From positions 1 to 23,740 of the forward strand of contig JAQVTZ010000007.1 of the NCBI GenBank assembly GCA_028699795.1: a DNA stretch of 23,740 nt, in the 5' to 3' direction. The notes beneath the pieces are model-generated. The model was not told the DNA's origin, did no database searches, and saw nothing but the letters and a program-made list of their open reading frames with translations. Made by a program: the position numbers and the translations under genes. Of the stretch, positions 16,080-23,740 are shown in pieces. The DNA is from Clostridia bacterium (GTDB lineage: Bacteria; Bacillota; Clostridia; Christensenellales; DTU072). Within the stretch, counting starts at the first letter, position 1. Each line of letters begins with the position of its first letter.

Positions 16080-16712
16080 GTGAAAATCAGAAAAAAGCGT
16101 AACGCCGAGACATCCGATGCGACTTCTCCCGAACCCGATGTGGTGGAAGGAGCAAAAGAAGAACGGCGTTATAAATCTTCTAAAAAACTAAATAGACTTA
16201 CAATTTGGACCATCAATATCACGGTGATAACATTTATGTTATCGGCGTTCTTCACATTTATTACCGAAATTACAACTTCAACTGCCCATATTTCCGCAGC
16301 GTTTATGCTATTATTTTTATTGGTAGTGATTAGCATTGTTGCGGACGCTATTGGTGTTGCCGCAACATCTTGCGACCTTGCTCCGCTTCTATCTATGGCA
16401 TCACGCAAGGTAAGAGGCAGCCGTACGGCAATTAAGCTTGTCAAAAACGCCGAAAAAGTCAGCAATATTTGTTGCGATGTCATAGGTGACATCTGCGGAA
16501 TTGTAAGTGGGTCTTGTACGCTTGCTATCGTGATAAGCTTAACAATTCATTCACCCGATAAAACCGCATTTTGGGTTTCGGTGCTGTTATCCAGCATCGT
16601 TGCTGCTCTTACCGTAGGTGGGAAATCCGTATTCAAAGGTATTGCAATCAAACATTCCAAAGAAATTATTTTGTTGGTTTCTAGAATGCTTTTCTTCCTC
16701 GAGAAAAAGTGA
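16080..16712 (+). CDS. oapA: OapA, OLE-associated membrane protein
   Basis: OapA anchors OLE RNA at the cytoplasmic membrane; it is found almost only beside OLE genes. The 210-residue product begins with a highly basic and acidic cytoplasmic tail (1-40). Four hydrophobic segments follow at about 43-63, 72-97, 129-156 and 163-183. Between helices 2 and 3 runs the conserved-looking loop DLAPLLSMASRKVRGSRTA, with many Lys and Arg that could contact RNA. Asp133 and Asp137 form the DxxxD motif in CCDVIGDICG that is functionally important in the family. The GTG start at 16080 is preceded by GATGAGG (16066-16072), and the gene begins 17 bases after the RNA 3' U-tract. No other family fits. Confidence 0.88.
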   Translation: MKIRKKRNAETSDATSPEPDVVEGAKEERRYKSSKKLNRLTIWTINITVITFMLSAFFTFITEITTSTAHISAAFMLLFLLVVISIVADAIGVAATSCDLAPLLSMASRKVRGSRTAIKLVKNAEKVSNICCDVIGDICGIVSGSCTLAIVISLTIHSPDKTAFWVSVLLSSIVAALTVGGKSVFKGIAIKHSKEIILLVSRMLFFLEKK

Positions 16713-16718
16713 GTTGTC

Positions 16719-17441
16719 ATGAGACTAGACCTTTTTCTTTATCATAATGGTTTTGCGCGTTCCCGTACGCATGCGTCGAATCTTGTCAAACTTAGAAAAG
16801 TAAAACTAAACGGCGTAGTTGTATCTAAAGTTTCTGTAGAAGTGTTACCCGAAACTAAAATAGAAGTATCCCAAACAGACAACTTTGTGTCTCTTGGCGG
16901 TATTAAACTACAAAAAGCTTTTGATGCGTTCGGCATTGATATTCATGGAAAGGAAGCCATTGATATCGGCGCATCCAACGGCGGGTTTACAGATGTACTG
17001 TTAAAGTACCATGCAAAGAAAGTGTATGCGGTAGATGTGGGAGATTGCGCGTTACCTGCGGAGTTTATCAGCGATTCGCGGGTTGTGGTAAAAGACAGGC
17101 TAAATGCGCGTTATATTACATTTGAAGATATCGGCGTAACCGTAGATCTTATTGTAGTGGATGTTTCCTTTATTTCGCTTAAATTGATGATACCTCCATT
17201 GTTACAATTTATGAAGCCAAATACGGAACTTGTTGCTCTTATTAAGCCGCAGTTTGAAGCAGGAAAAAAAGCGTTAACCAAATCTGGAATTTTGACAAGT
17301 AAGAAAACAGCTCTTAAAGTGATTGAAGAATTATCCAATTTTATTATTGCATTGGGGCTTTGTGTGATTGGGGTAACCGAAGCGCCCAGACCCTTTCCCG
17401 ACAAAAACCAAGAATACTTGATTTATTGTCGCAAGTTGTAG
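16719..17441 (+). CDS. tlyA: TlyA-family S4/FtsJ-like rRNA methyltransferase
   Basis: TlyA proteins methylate ribose in 16S and/or 23S rRNA; some were called hemolysins. Residues 1-60 form an S4 RNA-binding domain (RLDLFLYHNGFARSR). A Rossmann methyltransferase domain follows, with the SAM motif DIGASNGGFTD (82-92), VYAVDVG, DLIVVDVSFISLKLMIPP and ALIKPQFEAGKKA. The family linker VSRGG reads VSLGG here (57-61). The protein has 240 residues against about 265 usually, and the segment after VYAVDVG is shorter. It lies six bases after oapA, in the standard OLE neighbourhood. Confidence 0.9.
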   Translation: MRLDLFLYHNGFARSRTHASNLVKLRKVKLNGVVVSKVSVEVLPETKIEVSQTDNFVSLGGIKLQKAFDAFGIDIHGKEAIDIGASNGGFTDVLLKYHAKKVYAVDVGDCALPAEFISDSRVVVKDRLNARYITFEDIGVTVDLIVVDVSFISLKLMIPPLLQFMKPNTELVALIKPQFEAGKKALTKSGILTSKKTALKVIEELSNFIIALGLCVIGVTEAPRPFPDKNQEYLIYCRKL

Positions 17442-17458
17442 CATTATTCTGGTTTTTA

Positions 17459-17487
17459 TTGTAAAATTGTATTTCTTGTTGTATAAT
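17459..17487 (+). promoter_or_regulatory. Promoter upstream of nadK
   Basis: TTGTAA (17459-17464) and TATAAT (17482-17487) are 17 bases apart. The predicted start is near 17494, about 23 bases before the ATG, with AAAGGA between. Confidence 0.7.
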
Positions 17488-17516
17488 TTATTTAATTACT
17501 GTAAAGGACTTGCTTT

Positions 17517-18353
17517 ATGAAAATCGGGATTTACGCCAATTTAGAGCGCGACATAGACGGTGGCGCGGCAAGAACGCTTGCTACGCTTCTTATTAAACGG
17601 GGGCACGAAGTATTGTTATCCCGCAACCTTGCTTGCCTCAATCTTCATTCTCCATTGTTGGATAAATCTGAATTGGCCTCAGCGTCCGATGCGATAGTTG
17701 TTTTAGGCGGAGATGGCACGGTTTTGCGTATTGCCAAAGAATGCGCGGCGCACCGCACGCTTATTATCGCCATCAATTTCGGACATATGGGCTTTTTGTC
17801 CGAGATAGAAAAAATGGACGAGTTGGATGTCGTATTTGAGCAAATCGAGAAGGGCGATTTCTATACCGAAAAACGAGGTATCCTTGAAGTTTCTTTTCAG
17901 GGAAAATCATATAAAGCGCTTAATGAAGTTGTGCTTGCCCGAGGAAGAAGCACCAAGCTGATACGATTCAGCGTCATTGTCAATGGCAATACGCTAAACA
18001 ATTATAGCGCGGACGGTATTATAGTCAGTACCCCTACGGGTTCTACCGCTTATTCGCTTTCGGCGGGAGGGCCTGTGGTTGCACCCGAATTAAACGCTAT
18101 GATTATTACACCCATATGTCCGCACTCGCTCAACTCCAGATCCTATATTATCGCCGACGATAGCAAGATAACAATAGAACTTAAAAAATCTGACGGCGAA
18201 ACCAACCTCAACATCGACGGTGACGATGTTATTACTTTGCAAGCAGGGGATACCATAAATGTCAAACGGTCGGGGCTGGACGCATTGTTTATCAGGCTCA
18301 AAAAGTATAATTATTACAGAAAACTATTGGCAAAAATGAATACGCTAAACTAA
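17517..18353 (+). CDS. nadK: NAD kinase
   Basis: NadK phosphorylates NAD to NADP using ATP or polyphosphate. Family motifs are all present: GGDG at 64-67 (VVLGGDGTVLR), NFGHMGFLSE at about 87-96, NE at 136-137, and the nucleotide-binding glycine-rich stretch TPTGSTAYSLSAGGP (172-186) followed by TPICPHSLNSR. The 278-residue length is normal. Its own vegetative promoter precedes it, so it may be expressed separately from tlyA. An 8-base inverted repeat follows the stop. Confidence 0.95.
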   Translation: MKIGIYANLERDIDGGAARTLATLLIKRGHEVLLSRNLACLNLHSPLLDKSELASASDAIVVLGGDGTVLRIAKECAAHRTLIIAINFGHMGFLSEIEKMDELDVVFEQIEKGDFYTEKRGILEVSFQGKSYKALNEVVLARGRSTKLIRFSVIVNGNTLNNYSADGIIVSTPTGSTAYSLSAGGPVVAPELNAMIITPICPHSLNSRSYIIADDSKITIELKKSDGETNLNIDGDDVITLQAGDTINVKRSGLDALFIRLKKYNYYRKLLAKMNTLN

Positions 18354-18357
18354 AGAA

Positions 18358-18388
18358 ATCACTTTATAATACAAAATTGAAAAGTGAT
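18358..18388. promoter_or_regulatory. Inverted repeat between nadK and argR
   Basis: ATCACTTT (18358-18365) and AAAGTGAT (18381-18388) are perfect complements around a 15-base centre that begins with ATAAT of a TATAAT (18365-18370). No T-run follows. It could be an operator, possibly for ArgR self-control, or a weak terminator; it does not clearly match an ARG box. Confidence 0.4.
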
Positions 18389-18427
18389 ACAATTCGTGCG
18401 TAAATTGTTTCCCAAAAGGAGGAACCA

Positions 18428-18871
18428 ATGACTAGAGAACAAAGGCAAAAAAAATTGTTAGAAATTATCGAGTCTAACGATATCGAGACGCAACAAGAAC
18501 TGCTAGAAGCCCTTTTGTCGTCGGGATTTAAGGCTACGCAAGCTACGGTTTCACGAGATATCAAAGAATTGGGACTTGTAAAAGAGTCGAACGGAAAATC
18601 TAAATCGCGTTATGTTAAACCTTTGTATCCGAAATTAGTAAAGTTGCGTACTATTTTTCATACATCTGTGCTGCATATCGATTATGTAAATAATTTAATC
18701 ATACTCAAAACAATATCGGGCGGCGCCAATGCCGCAAGCGCATTAGTGGACGAAATTGCGATACCCGATATAGTAGGGACCATTGCAGGTGACGATACCT
18801 TTCTCGTGATTTGTCGCGACGAAAAGAAAGTACCCGATATCATCAACCAATTTCGTCAGCTTATCGATTAA
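18428..18871 (+). CDS. argR: Arginine repressor ArgR
   Basis: ArgR is a hexameric regulator that senses arginine and controls its synthesis and breakdown. The N-terminal winged helix covers about 1-70, with the recognition segment ATQATVSRDIKELGLVK (SRD at 42-44). The C-terminal domain has GGANAASALVDE and the arginine-binding GTIAGDDT (117-124). The length of 147 residues is typical. A strong AAAAGGAGG just before the ATG predicts good translation. ArgR lies beside recN in many Firmicutes. Confidence 0.95.
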   Translation: MTREQRQKKLLEIIESNDIETQQELLEALLSSGFKATQATVSRDIKELGLVKESNGKSKSRYVKPLYPKLVKLRTIFHTSVLHIDYVNNLIILKTISGGANAASALVDEIAIPDIVGTIAGDDTFLVICRDEKKVPDIINQFRQLID

Positions 18872-18873
18872 AT

Positions 18874-20577
18874 ATGCTACTCTCTCTGCACATAAAAAAC
18901 ATCGCTTTAATCAGCGAACTTAGTTTGGAGTTTTGTCAAGGGCTTAACATACTTTCGGGTGAAACCGGCGCGGGGAAGTCGATTATTATCGACAGCCTCA
19001 ATTTTGTATTGGGTGATCGGGCAGATAAAAGTTTGATACGGCATGGCGAAACTTCCGCAACCGTACAGGCGGTTTTTACTGCATCCGACAATAACGAGTT
19101 GAGCGAATTACTCTCAGAAAACGGGATAGCAGAAGAAGAACATATCATTGTACGCCGAACCATGAGTGAGAACGGTCGAAGCGAATGCCGTATCAATGGC
19201 ACGATTATCAATTTGTCTGCGCTCAAAAAGATTGTTTCATTGCTTGTGGACATCCACTCCCAACACGAAAACCAAGCTCTTCTTAATGAGAATAATCACA
19301 TAAAAATATTAGACAAGTATTCTAAAAATCTGCCTAAAATAAAAGAGGAGTACCGTAAAAGTTATTTTACTTACCTCCAAACCGCAAAAGAATTAAAGGC
19401 GCTTCCTTCTCGTCAAGAATGCGAACGCAAGATAGATATTCTTGAGTTTCAGATTGCTGAAATAGAGAAAGCCGACATCAAAGACGGCGAAGAAGAAGCG
19501 TTAATAAAAGAGCGTACAAAGTGTTACCATTCGCAAAAACTTATTAACGGATTGGGCGCAACGATAGCGTTGTTAGAAGGTGATTTTGGCGCTACGCCGT
19601 CAATTCATAACGCGCTGAAAGAACTGTACTCGCTAACCCAATATGACGACGCGTACGCCAAACTTTCGGACAGGCTCGACAGTGTTAAAATAGAACTTAC
19701 GGACATCATTTTTACATTAAAGGAAGAATTAAACGACAGCAGCTTTGATTCTTCCAATATGGAAGGTATCGAAAAAAGAATCGAAGAAATACGCAAAATC
19801 AAGCGCCGTTTCGGGTCAACCGTAGAAGAAATATACGCTTTCCGAAAGAAAGCCGAAACAGAACTAAAAACCTTGAGAAACACGGCAGAAAAAGAAGAAA
19901 AACTAAAATTAACGGTAGAAAAAGAAAAGACTAAAGCAATGAAACTTGCAAAAACATTGCACGATATCAGGGTAAAAGATGCGACAACTTTAGAGCAATC
20001 CATTGTCGCCAATTTATCAGAACTTGGTATGCAAGACAGCGTATTTAAAGCGGATATTGTATGTCCTGCCGACGAAGAGGAATTTGAGGGATATCTTAAC
20101 GAAAACGGAGCCGACGAGGTTAAATTTCTTATCAGCCCTAACAAAGGGGAGCCTCTTAAGCCTCTTGCAAAGATAGCAAGCGGAGGCGAAATGAGCCGCT
20201 TTATGCTGGGGCTGAAGAATATTACCGCAGAGCTTGAAAATATCGATACCTTGGTATTCGATGAAATCGATACCGGCATAAGCGGCAGAATCGCGAAGGT
20301 AGTTGCCTGCAAACTCTATAATATAGCCCGTACAAGACAGGTGCTCGCTGTTACTCATTTGCCGCAACTCGCCTCAATGGCAGATACCCATTATCTCATT
20401 TCCAAAAAAGTGATAGGTGAAAAAACACTTACTTTTGTAGAAGCCCTTAAAGAAAATGCTTCTATACGGGAAATTATGCGGCTGGCAGGTTCTTTAGAAA
20501 AAAGCGAAAGCGGGTTGGAAAACGCCAAAGAAATGAAAGAATGGGCCGAAAATTACAAAAGTGGCACCTCAATTTAG
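18874..20577 (+). CDS. recN: RecN, SMC-like DNA repair protein
   Basis: RecN is an ATP-binding SMC-type protein that acts early in double-strand-break repair. The N-terminus has Walker A GETGAGKS (29-36) and the family blocks DRADKSLIRHGE and LVDIHSQHENQ. A coiled-coil middle follows. The C-terminal ABC signature is IASGGEMSRFMLGLK, and Walker B is TLVFDEIDTGISG, with the His switch VTHLPQLA. ATG 18874, two bases after the argR stop, begins the typical MLLSLHIKNIALI strand. The longer in-frame ATG at 18811 lies inside argR and adds unrelated residues. Length is 567 residues, normal for the family. Confidence 0.95.
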   Translation: MLLSLHIKNIALISELSLEFCQGLNILSGETGAGKSIIIDSLNFVLGDRADKSLIRHGETSATVQAVFTASDNNELSELLSENGIAEEEHIIVRRTMSENGRSECRINGTIINLSALKKIVSLLVDIHSQHENQALLNENNHIKILDKYSKNLPKIKEEYRKSYFTYLQTAKELKALPSRQECERKIDILEFQIAEIEKADIKDGEEEALIKERTKCYHSQKLINGLGATIALLEGDFGATPSIHNALKELYSLTQYDDAYAKLSDRLDSVKIELTDIIFTLKEELNDSSFDSSNMEGIEKRIEEIRKIKRRFGSTVEEIYAFRKKAETELKTLRNTAEKEEKLKLTVEKEKTKAMKLAKTLHDIRVKDATTLEQSIVANLSELGMQDSVFKADIVCPADEEEFEGYLNENGADEVKFLISPNKGEPLKPLAKIASGGEMSRFMLGLKNITAELENIDTLVFDEIDTGISGRIAKVVACKLYNIARTRQVLAVTHLPQLASMADTHYLISKKVIGEKTLTFVEALKENASIREIMRLAGSLEKSESGLENAKEMKEWAENYKSGTSI

Positions 20578-20762
20578 TATTCTAATTTATGTCATAATTT
20601 ATAACTATTAAGGAATCGCTTTCAGAGAGTTACCGTATGTGAACATAATTCATTAAATTTAGCTCGTAGTATTTATAAATTGACCTTAAACCAAAAGCTG
20701 TCAATTGAAAAACAAATATTTTACAGCCTCTTTCAAAAACTATACCAAGAGGCGGTATTCCA
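20578..20762. other. Spacer before spoIVB
   Basis: The 185-base AT-rich spacer contains a weak ATTGAC/GTCAAT inverted repeat (20679-20684 with 20700-20705). AGAGGCGG upstream of 20763 serves as ribosome site. I could not find a convincing sporulation sigma-factor promoter. Confidence 0.4.
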
Positions 20763-21791
20763 ATGAGAAAAACTTATAAATTACTTATCTCAATGCTACT
20801 GATTGCATTTATTTTTTGCTTGTCTTTTGCAAGTGGAGATTTGGTTGCAGACGCATATGGTGGTGCAAACTCTGTCTATTTGGGCGGCACACCGATTGGG
20901 GTCGTTGCTGCGAGCGATAAACTGATTGTGATAGACACACGGGTAGTCATTACAAAAGAAGGCGCGAAAAAATCCGAAGGAATTGACAAGTTGTTGCCCG
21001 GCGACCTCTTAATAAGTTTAAATGGAAAAGCAATTTCTACAGTTGAGGATATCGGAACAATTATTAACGGTTGTAAGGACGAGAGTTTTAAACTGGTGGT
21101 TTCCCGCGAAGGAAATGAAATGCAATTTGAAGTAACGCCTTTAATTGATATATTGGAGAACAACCGTAAATTAGGTATCATCGTCAAAAATGAAATAGCG
21201 GGTATCGGTACATTAACTTATGTCCGGTTGGACAACAAACGATTTGGCGGATTGGGACATCAAATATTTGATGAGTACTCTAAAGGGAAAGACTATTATA
21301 ATAAAGGTAAGTTGTATTGCGCGGACATCATGGGCGTAGTAAAAGGCGAAGCAGGAAAAGCGGGAGAACTGAGAGGAAGTTTTAAAAGAGGCGGGTCTCT
21401 TAGCGGTAAATTGGATAAGAATTCATTTTCGGGCGTATTCGGAGTTGCCGAAGATATTTTATATGATAAAAGGCCGTTAGTCGCATTGGGAAGCCGTTCT
21501 TTGGTACAACAGGGAAACGCCTATATTTACACAACATTGGATGGAGAAACACCGCAAAAATTTGAAATTGAGATTGTAAAAGCAGTCAAGCAACCAAGCG
21601 CGAACGATAAAAGCATGGTAATTCATGTAACCGATAAGGAGCTTCTGGAAAAGGCGGGAGGTATTTGTCAAGGCATGAGCGGATCGCCAATTGTACAAAA
21701 CGGCAGACTTGTAGGCGCGGTGACGCATGTTTTTATCAATGATCCCACACGCGGATACGGAATCTATATTGATTGGATGGTTTCTAATTAG
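20763..21791 (+). CDS. spoIVB: SpoIVB, sporulation signalling serine peptidase (S55)
   Basis: SpoIVB is secreted from the forespore and cleaves the SpoIVFA inhibitor, releasing pro-sigma-K processing in the mother cell. A signal-anchor helix is at about 7-24. A PDZ-like domain covers about 40-130, with PGDLLISLNGK at 79-89. The S55 peptidase domain has GGLGHQI with catalytic-type His166 and QGMSGSPIVQNG with Ser306. The C-terminus YGIYIDWM is family-like. At 342 residues it is somewhat shorter than the Bacillus protein. It follows recN, as in most spore formers, and is direct evidence that the source organism can sporulate. Confidence 0.94.
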   Translation: MRKTYKLLISMLLIAFIFCLSFASGDLVADAYGGANSVYLGGTPIGVVAASDKLIVIDTRVVITKEGAKKSEGIDKLLPGDLLISLNGKAISTVEDIGTIINGCKDESFKLVVSREGNEMQFEVTPLIDILENNRKLGIIVKNEIAGIGTLTYVRLDNKRFGGLGHQIFDEYSKGKDYYNKGKLYCADIMGVVKGEAGKAGELRGSFKRGGSLSGKLDKNSFSGVFGVAEDILYDKRPLVALGSRSLVQQGNAYIYTTLDGETPQKFEIEIVKAVKQPSANDKSMVIHVTDKELLEKAGGICQGMSGSPIVQNGRLVGAVTHVFINDPTRGYGIYIDWMVSN

Positions 21792-21826
21792 ATGCCCCGC
21801 ATCATAATTATTTAAACAACTCATAA

Positions 21827-21854
21827 GAATATCTATTTTGCTTTCGCATAAAAT
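21827..21854 (+). promoter_or_regulatory. Candidate sigma-E-type sporulation promoter
   Basis: GAATATC (21827-21833) resembles the sigma-E -35 and CATAAAAT (21847-21854) the -10, with 13 bases between. Each differs from consensus at one position. It would drive the SpoIIM-like gene and place the RNA start near 21861. This is by eye only. Confidence 0.4.
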
Positions 21855-21904
21855 TAAATGTGATACGCGATTGGTATTTTCACATTAAATGCCGCATTTA
21901 CGGT

Positions 21905-22480
21905 ATGATATGCTCGCTTAAAAAATATTATCAACTTAATAAGTTGCACTTCATCATTTGTTTTTTTTGCGCAGCTTGCGGATTGCTGATTGCGCTTTCG
22001 GGGACCTATAAAGCAGAATCCGAAAGCGTTAATTTTATTGTGATTATCAAACAAGGCGCAAGATCTCCGCTGCCTATGATCGTAAACATTTTGTTGTTTT
22101 CTTCCCTGGCGCATCTTGTCGTGTTTTTGGCGTCGTTTCATTTTGGCATATTTGTGCTTTGTTATGGCGGTATTATTGCGGGAAGTCTGTGTTTGTTTCG
22201 GTGCGCTTTTATTTCGGTATCCTTAGACGGCGTTTTGGGTATCGTCTTTTTCATATTTTTTATTATGCCCATTTATCTTTTTCATCTGTTTTCGCTTAGT
22301 GTTTTGTTATGCAAAATATACGATTACAGAGGGTATGCGGGTAACAAAAAATATTTTATCAACCTTTCGTTTGTTTCCCGCAAAATGGTAGGTGAAGTAT
22401 TGCATTACTATGCCGCCGCATTGATTTGCTCTTATTCTGTTTGGCTGATTATCTATTTAATAACGCTTTTGGTTTGTTAA
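21905..22480 (+). CDS. Multi-pass membrane protein, probable SpoIIM relative
   Basis: The product has about 191 residues from ATG 21905 (206 from GTG 21860). It shows one N-terminal helix, then a short outside loop of about 35 residues. Clustered helices follow, including FGIFVLCYGGIIAGSLCLF and the FFIMPIYLFHL stretch, and a last helix closes the protein. This plan, and the glycine and proline pattern of the middle helices, resembles stage II sporulation protein M of the engulfment machinery, but I see no decisive motif. Position between spoIVB and a dacF-type gene supports it, since spoIIM and dacF are near neighbours in Bacillus. ATG 21905 is preferred because the candidate promoter would start RNA at about 21861. 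Confidence 0.5.
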   Translation: MICSLKKYYQLNKLHFIICFFCAACGLLIALSGTYKAESESVNFIVIIKQGARSPLPMIVNILLFSSLAHLVVFLASFHFGIFVLCYGGIIAGSLCLFRCAFISVSLDGVLGIVFFIFFIMPIYLFHLFSLSVLLCKIYDYRGYAGNKKYFINLSFVSRKMVGEVLHYYAAALICSYSVWLIIYLITLLVC

Positions 22481-22502
22481 AGATAGCTTACATCAGTATA
22501 TT
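22474..22502 (+). promoter_or_regulatory. Candidate vegetative promoter of the carboxypeptidase gene
   Basis: TTGTTA (22474-22479) and TATATT (22497-22502) lie 17 bases apart. The -35 overlaps the stop codon of the preceding gene. The predicted RNA start is near 22509, with AGGAG at 22530-22534 before the ATG. Confidence 0.55.
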
Positions 22503-22538
22503 TATGACACATTTTCAAATGATAATGGCAGGAGTAAC

Positions 22539-23738
22539 ATGATGAAAAAACTTTGTGTAGTAATAGTTTTATGTGTTTTTGTTGCGGCGATGCTGTGTAC
22601 GGGCGGCGGAGCGGCATTTGCGGCAAGTGCGAAATTGCCTGTAGAAAGTCCCAATATTGGCAAAACTTCGGCGAAAAGCGCATACATGGTAGACTATGGT
22701 ACGGGTACCGTACTTTATGAGCGTAACGCGGATAAAAAATTACCGATAGCGAGCATGGTAAAGATTATGACGCTGGTAATTGCCTTTGAAAATATTCAGT
22801 CTGGCAATCTCGAAATGGATCAAAAAATAACGATAAGCGAATCCGCTTCTGGTATGGGCGGCTCTCAAATGTTTTTGGATACGGGATTGGATTACCCCGT
22901 TTCGGACCTCATTAAAGGTATTATCATATGCAGCGCAAACGACGCATCTGTTGCAATTGCCGAAACGATTGCGGGCTCCGAAGAAGAGTTTATCCGCTTG
23001 ATGAACGAAAAGGCGAAAGCGTTAGGGATGGAGAATACCAATTTCGTCAATGTAACGGGACTTCCCGAAGAAGGGCAATATTGCACCGCCAAAGATGTAA
23101 CAATCATGATGAGAGAATTGTTAAAGTATGACCAGTATTATAAATTTTCCACTATTTATATGGAAAATTATACACATCCGGACGGCAGAATTACGGAACT
23201 TGTCAATACCAACAAGTTGGTGCGGTTTTATAAGGGCTGTGACGGAGGCAAAACCGGATTTACCAGCGAAGCGATGTTTTGTCTTTCGGCATCGGCAACA
23301 CGCAATCATACAAGAGTTGTCGCTACGGTGATAGGAGCGAACGACAGTAAGTCGCGTTTTGGCGAAGTGAGTTCTTTGTTTAATTACGCGTTTGCAAATT
23401 ATTCACAAGAAATTCTCGTAAAAAAGGGGGAACCGATTGCCAACGATATTGATGTTTGTAAAGGGAAAACGAACAATATCGCGGTTGCCGCAGACAGAGA
23501 TGTTTATATTTTGCGAAAAAAAGGAGACAACCTGAAGTACACGGTAGGTTTTGATTTACAAGACAAAGTTATCGCCCCCATTACCAAGGGCGCCGTAATA
23601 GGCAAAATTACCGTAACATCATCTGACGGTAAAACCATAGGTTCGGCAAATATCGTTGCGTTAAACGATATCGAAATGGCGGGATACGGCGATTGTGTAC
23701 GCAAAGTGTTGGAAGATTGGTTTTACAATAAAAAGTAA
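22539..23738 (+). CDS. dacF: D-alanyl-D-alanine carboxypeptidase (DacF type)
   Basis: It is a penicillin-binding serine peptidase that trims the terminal D-Ala of peptidoglycan stem peptides. A signal peptide covers about 1-29 (ending AFA-AS). All three S11 motifs are present: SMVK (72-75, nucleophile Ser72 and Lys75), SAN (132-134) and KTG (238-240). A beta-rich C-terminal domain (about 290-380) ends in a short amphipathic tail. The 399-residue length is normal. The name dacF rather than dacA is a context call, because it follows sporulation genes and in Bacillus dacF precedes the spoIIA operon. The gene is complete: its stop ends two bases before the window edge. Confidence 0.87.
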   Translation: MMKKLCVVIVLCVFVAAMLCTGGGAAFAASAKLPVESPNIGKTSAKSAYMVDYGTGTVLYERNADKKLPIASMVKIMTLVIAFENIQSGNLEMDQKITISESASGMGGSQMFLDTGLDYPVSDLIKGIIICSANDASVAIAETIAGSEEEFIRLMNEKAKALGMENTNFVNVTGLPEEGQYCTAKDVTIMMRELLKYDQYYKFSTIYMENYTHPDGRITELVNTNKLVRFYKGCDGGKTGFTSEAMFCLSASATRNHTRVVATVIGANDSKSRFGEVSSLFNYAFANYSQEILVKKGEPIANDIDVCKGKTNNIAVAADRDVYILRKKGDNLKYTVGFDLQDKVIAPITKGAVIGKITVTSSDGKTIGSANIVALNDIEMAGYGDCVRKVLEDWFYNKK

Positions 23739-23740
23739 AA

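Noticed and set aside
19605..20312. Minus-strand ORF of 235 codons inside recN
   Set aside because: It is antisense to conserved RecN coding sequence, is rich in Ser and Phe, and has no family match or ribosome site.

Overview
The window looks like two unrelated genomes joined in one contig. Bases 1 to about 2810 are relatively GC-rich and hold two surface-polysaccharide-type genes: a family 2 glycosyltransferase with a long TPR tail, and a Gfo/Idh/MocA sugar dehydrogenase that breaks off in mid-gene. From about 2810 to the end, the DNA is lower in GC and reads as a spore-forming Firmicute of the class Clostridia. The change of gene, reading frame and codon style falls within a few codons, inside both genes. 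A chimeric assembly or a very recent illegitimate join is therefore the simplest reading, and the first 2.8 kb should not be used to describe the clostridial organism.

Layout of the clostridial part. Positions 2813-4682 carry the 3' part of secD and then secF (overlapping by 11 bases), closed by an intrinsic terminator at 4688-4729. Next come recJ (single-strand exonuclease) and a bifunctional (p)ppGpp synthetase/hydrolase, whose ORFs overlap by 16 bases. Positions 9233-10301 hold a repeat-rich segment with a 502-base tandem duplication, each copy encoding a small membrane protein with an HEYGH motif. A promoter at 10421-10449 starts a six-tRNA operon (Pro, Met, Asp, Phe, Thr, Tyr), followed by a terminator and a string of small hairpins.

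A strong promoter at 11259-11288 starts the housekeeping cluster: an Asp23/Gls24 protein, nusB, folD, xseA, xseB and ispA, packed with overlaps. After ispA there is no dxs. Instead there is a block of short AT-rich repeats and then, at about 15489-16062, a structured non-coding RNA with its own extended -10 promoter, an end-to-end closing helix and a 3' U-tract. Immediately downstream lies a four-helix membrane protein with a DxxxD motif. Position, size, flanking genes and partner identify this as the OLE RNA (ornate, large, extremophilic RNA) with its protein OapA. This is the most notable system in the window. The order continues tlyA, nadK, argR, recN and spoIVB, the usual clostridial neighbourhood of OLE, and then a SpoIIM-like membrane protein and a DacF-type D,D-carboxypeptidase.

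How the genes fit together: protein export (SecDF), DNA repair (RecJ, ExoVII, RecN), stringent response (Rel), one-carbon and isoprenoid metabolism (FolD, IspA), translation (TlyA, the tRNAs), NADP supply (NadK), arginine control (ArgR) and sporulation (SpoIVB, SpoIIM-like, DacF). No phage, CRISPR array or insertion sequence with a transposase was seen.
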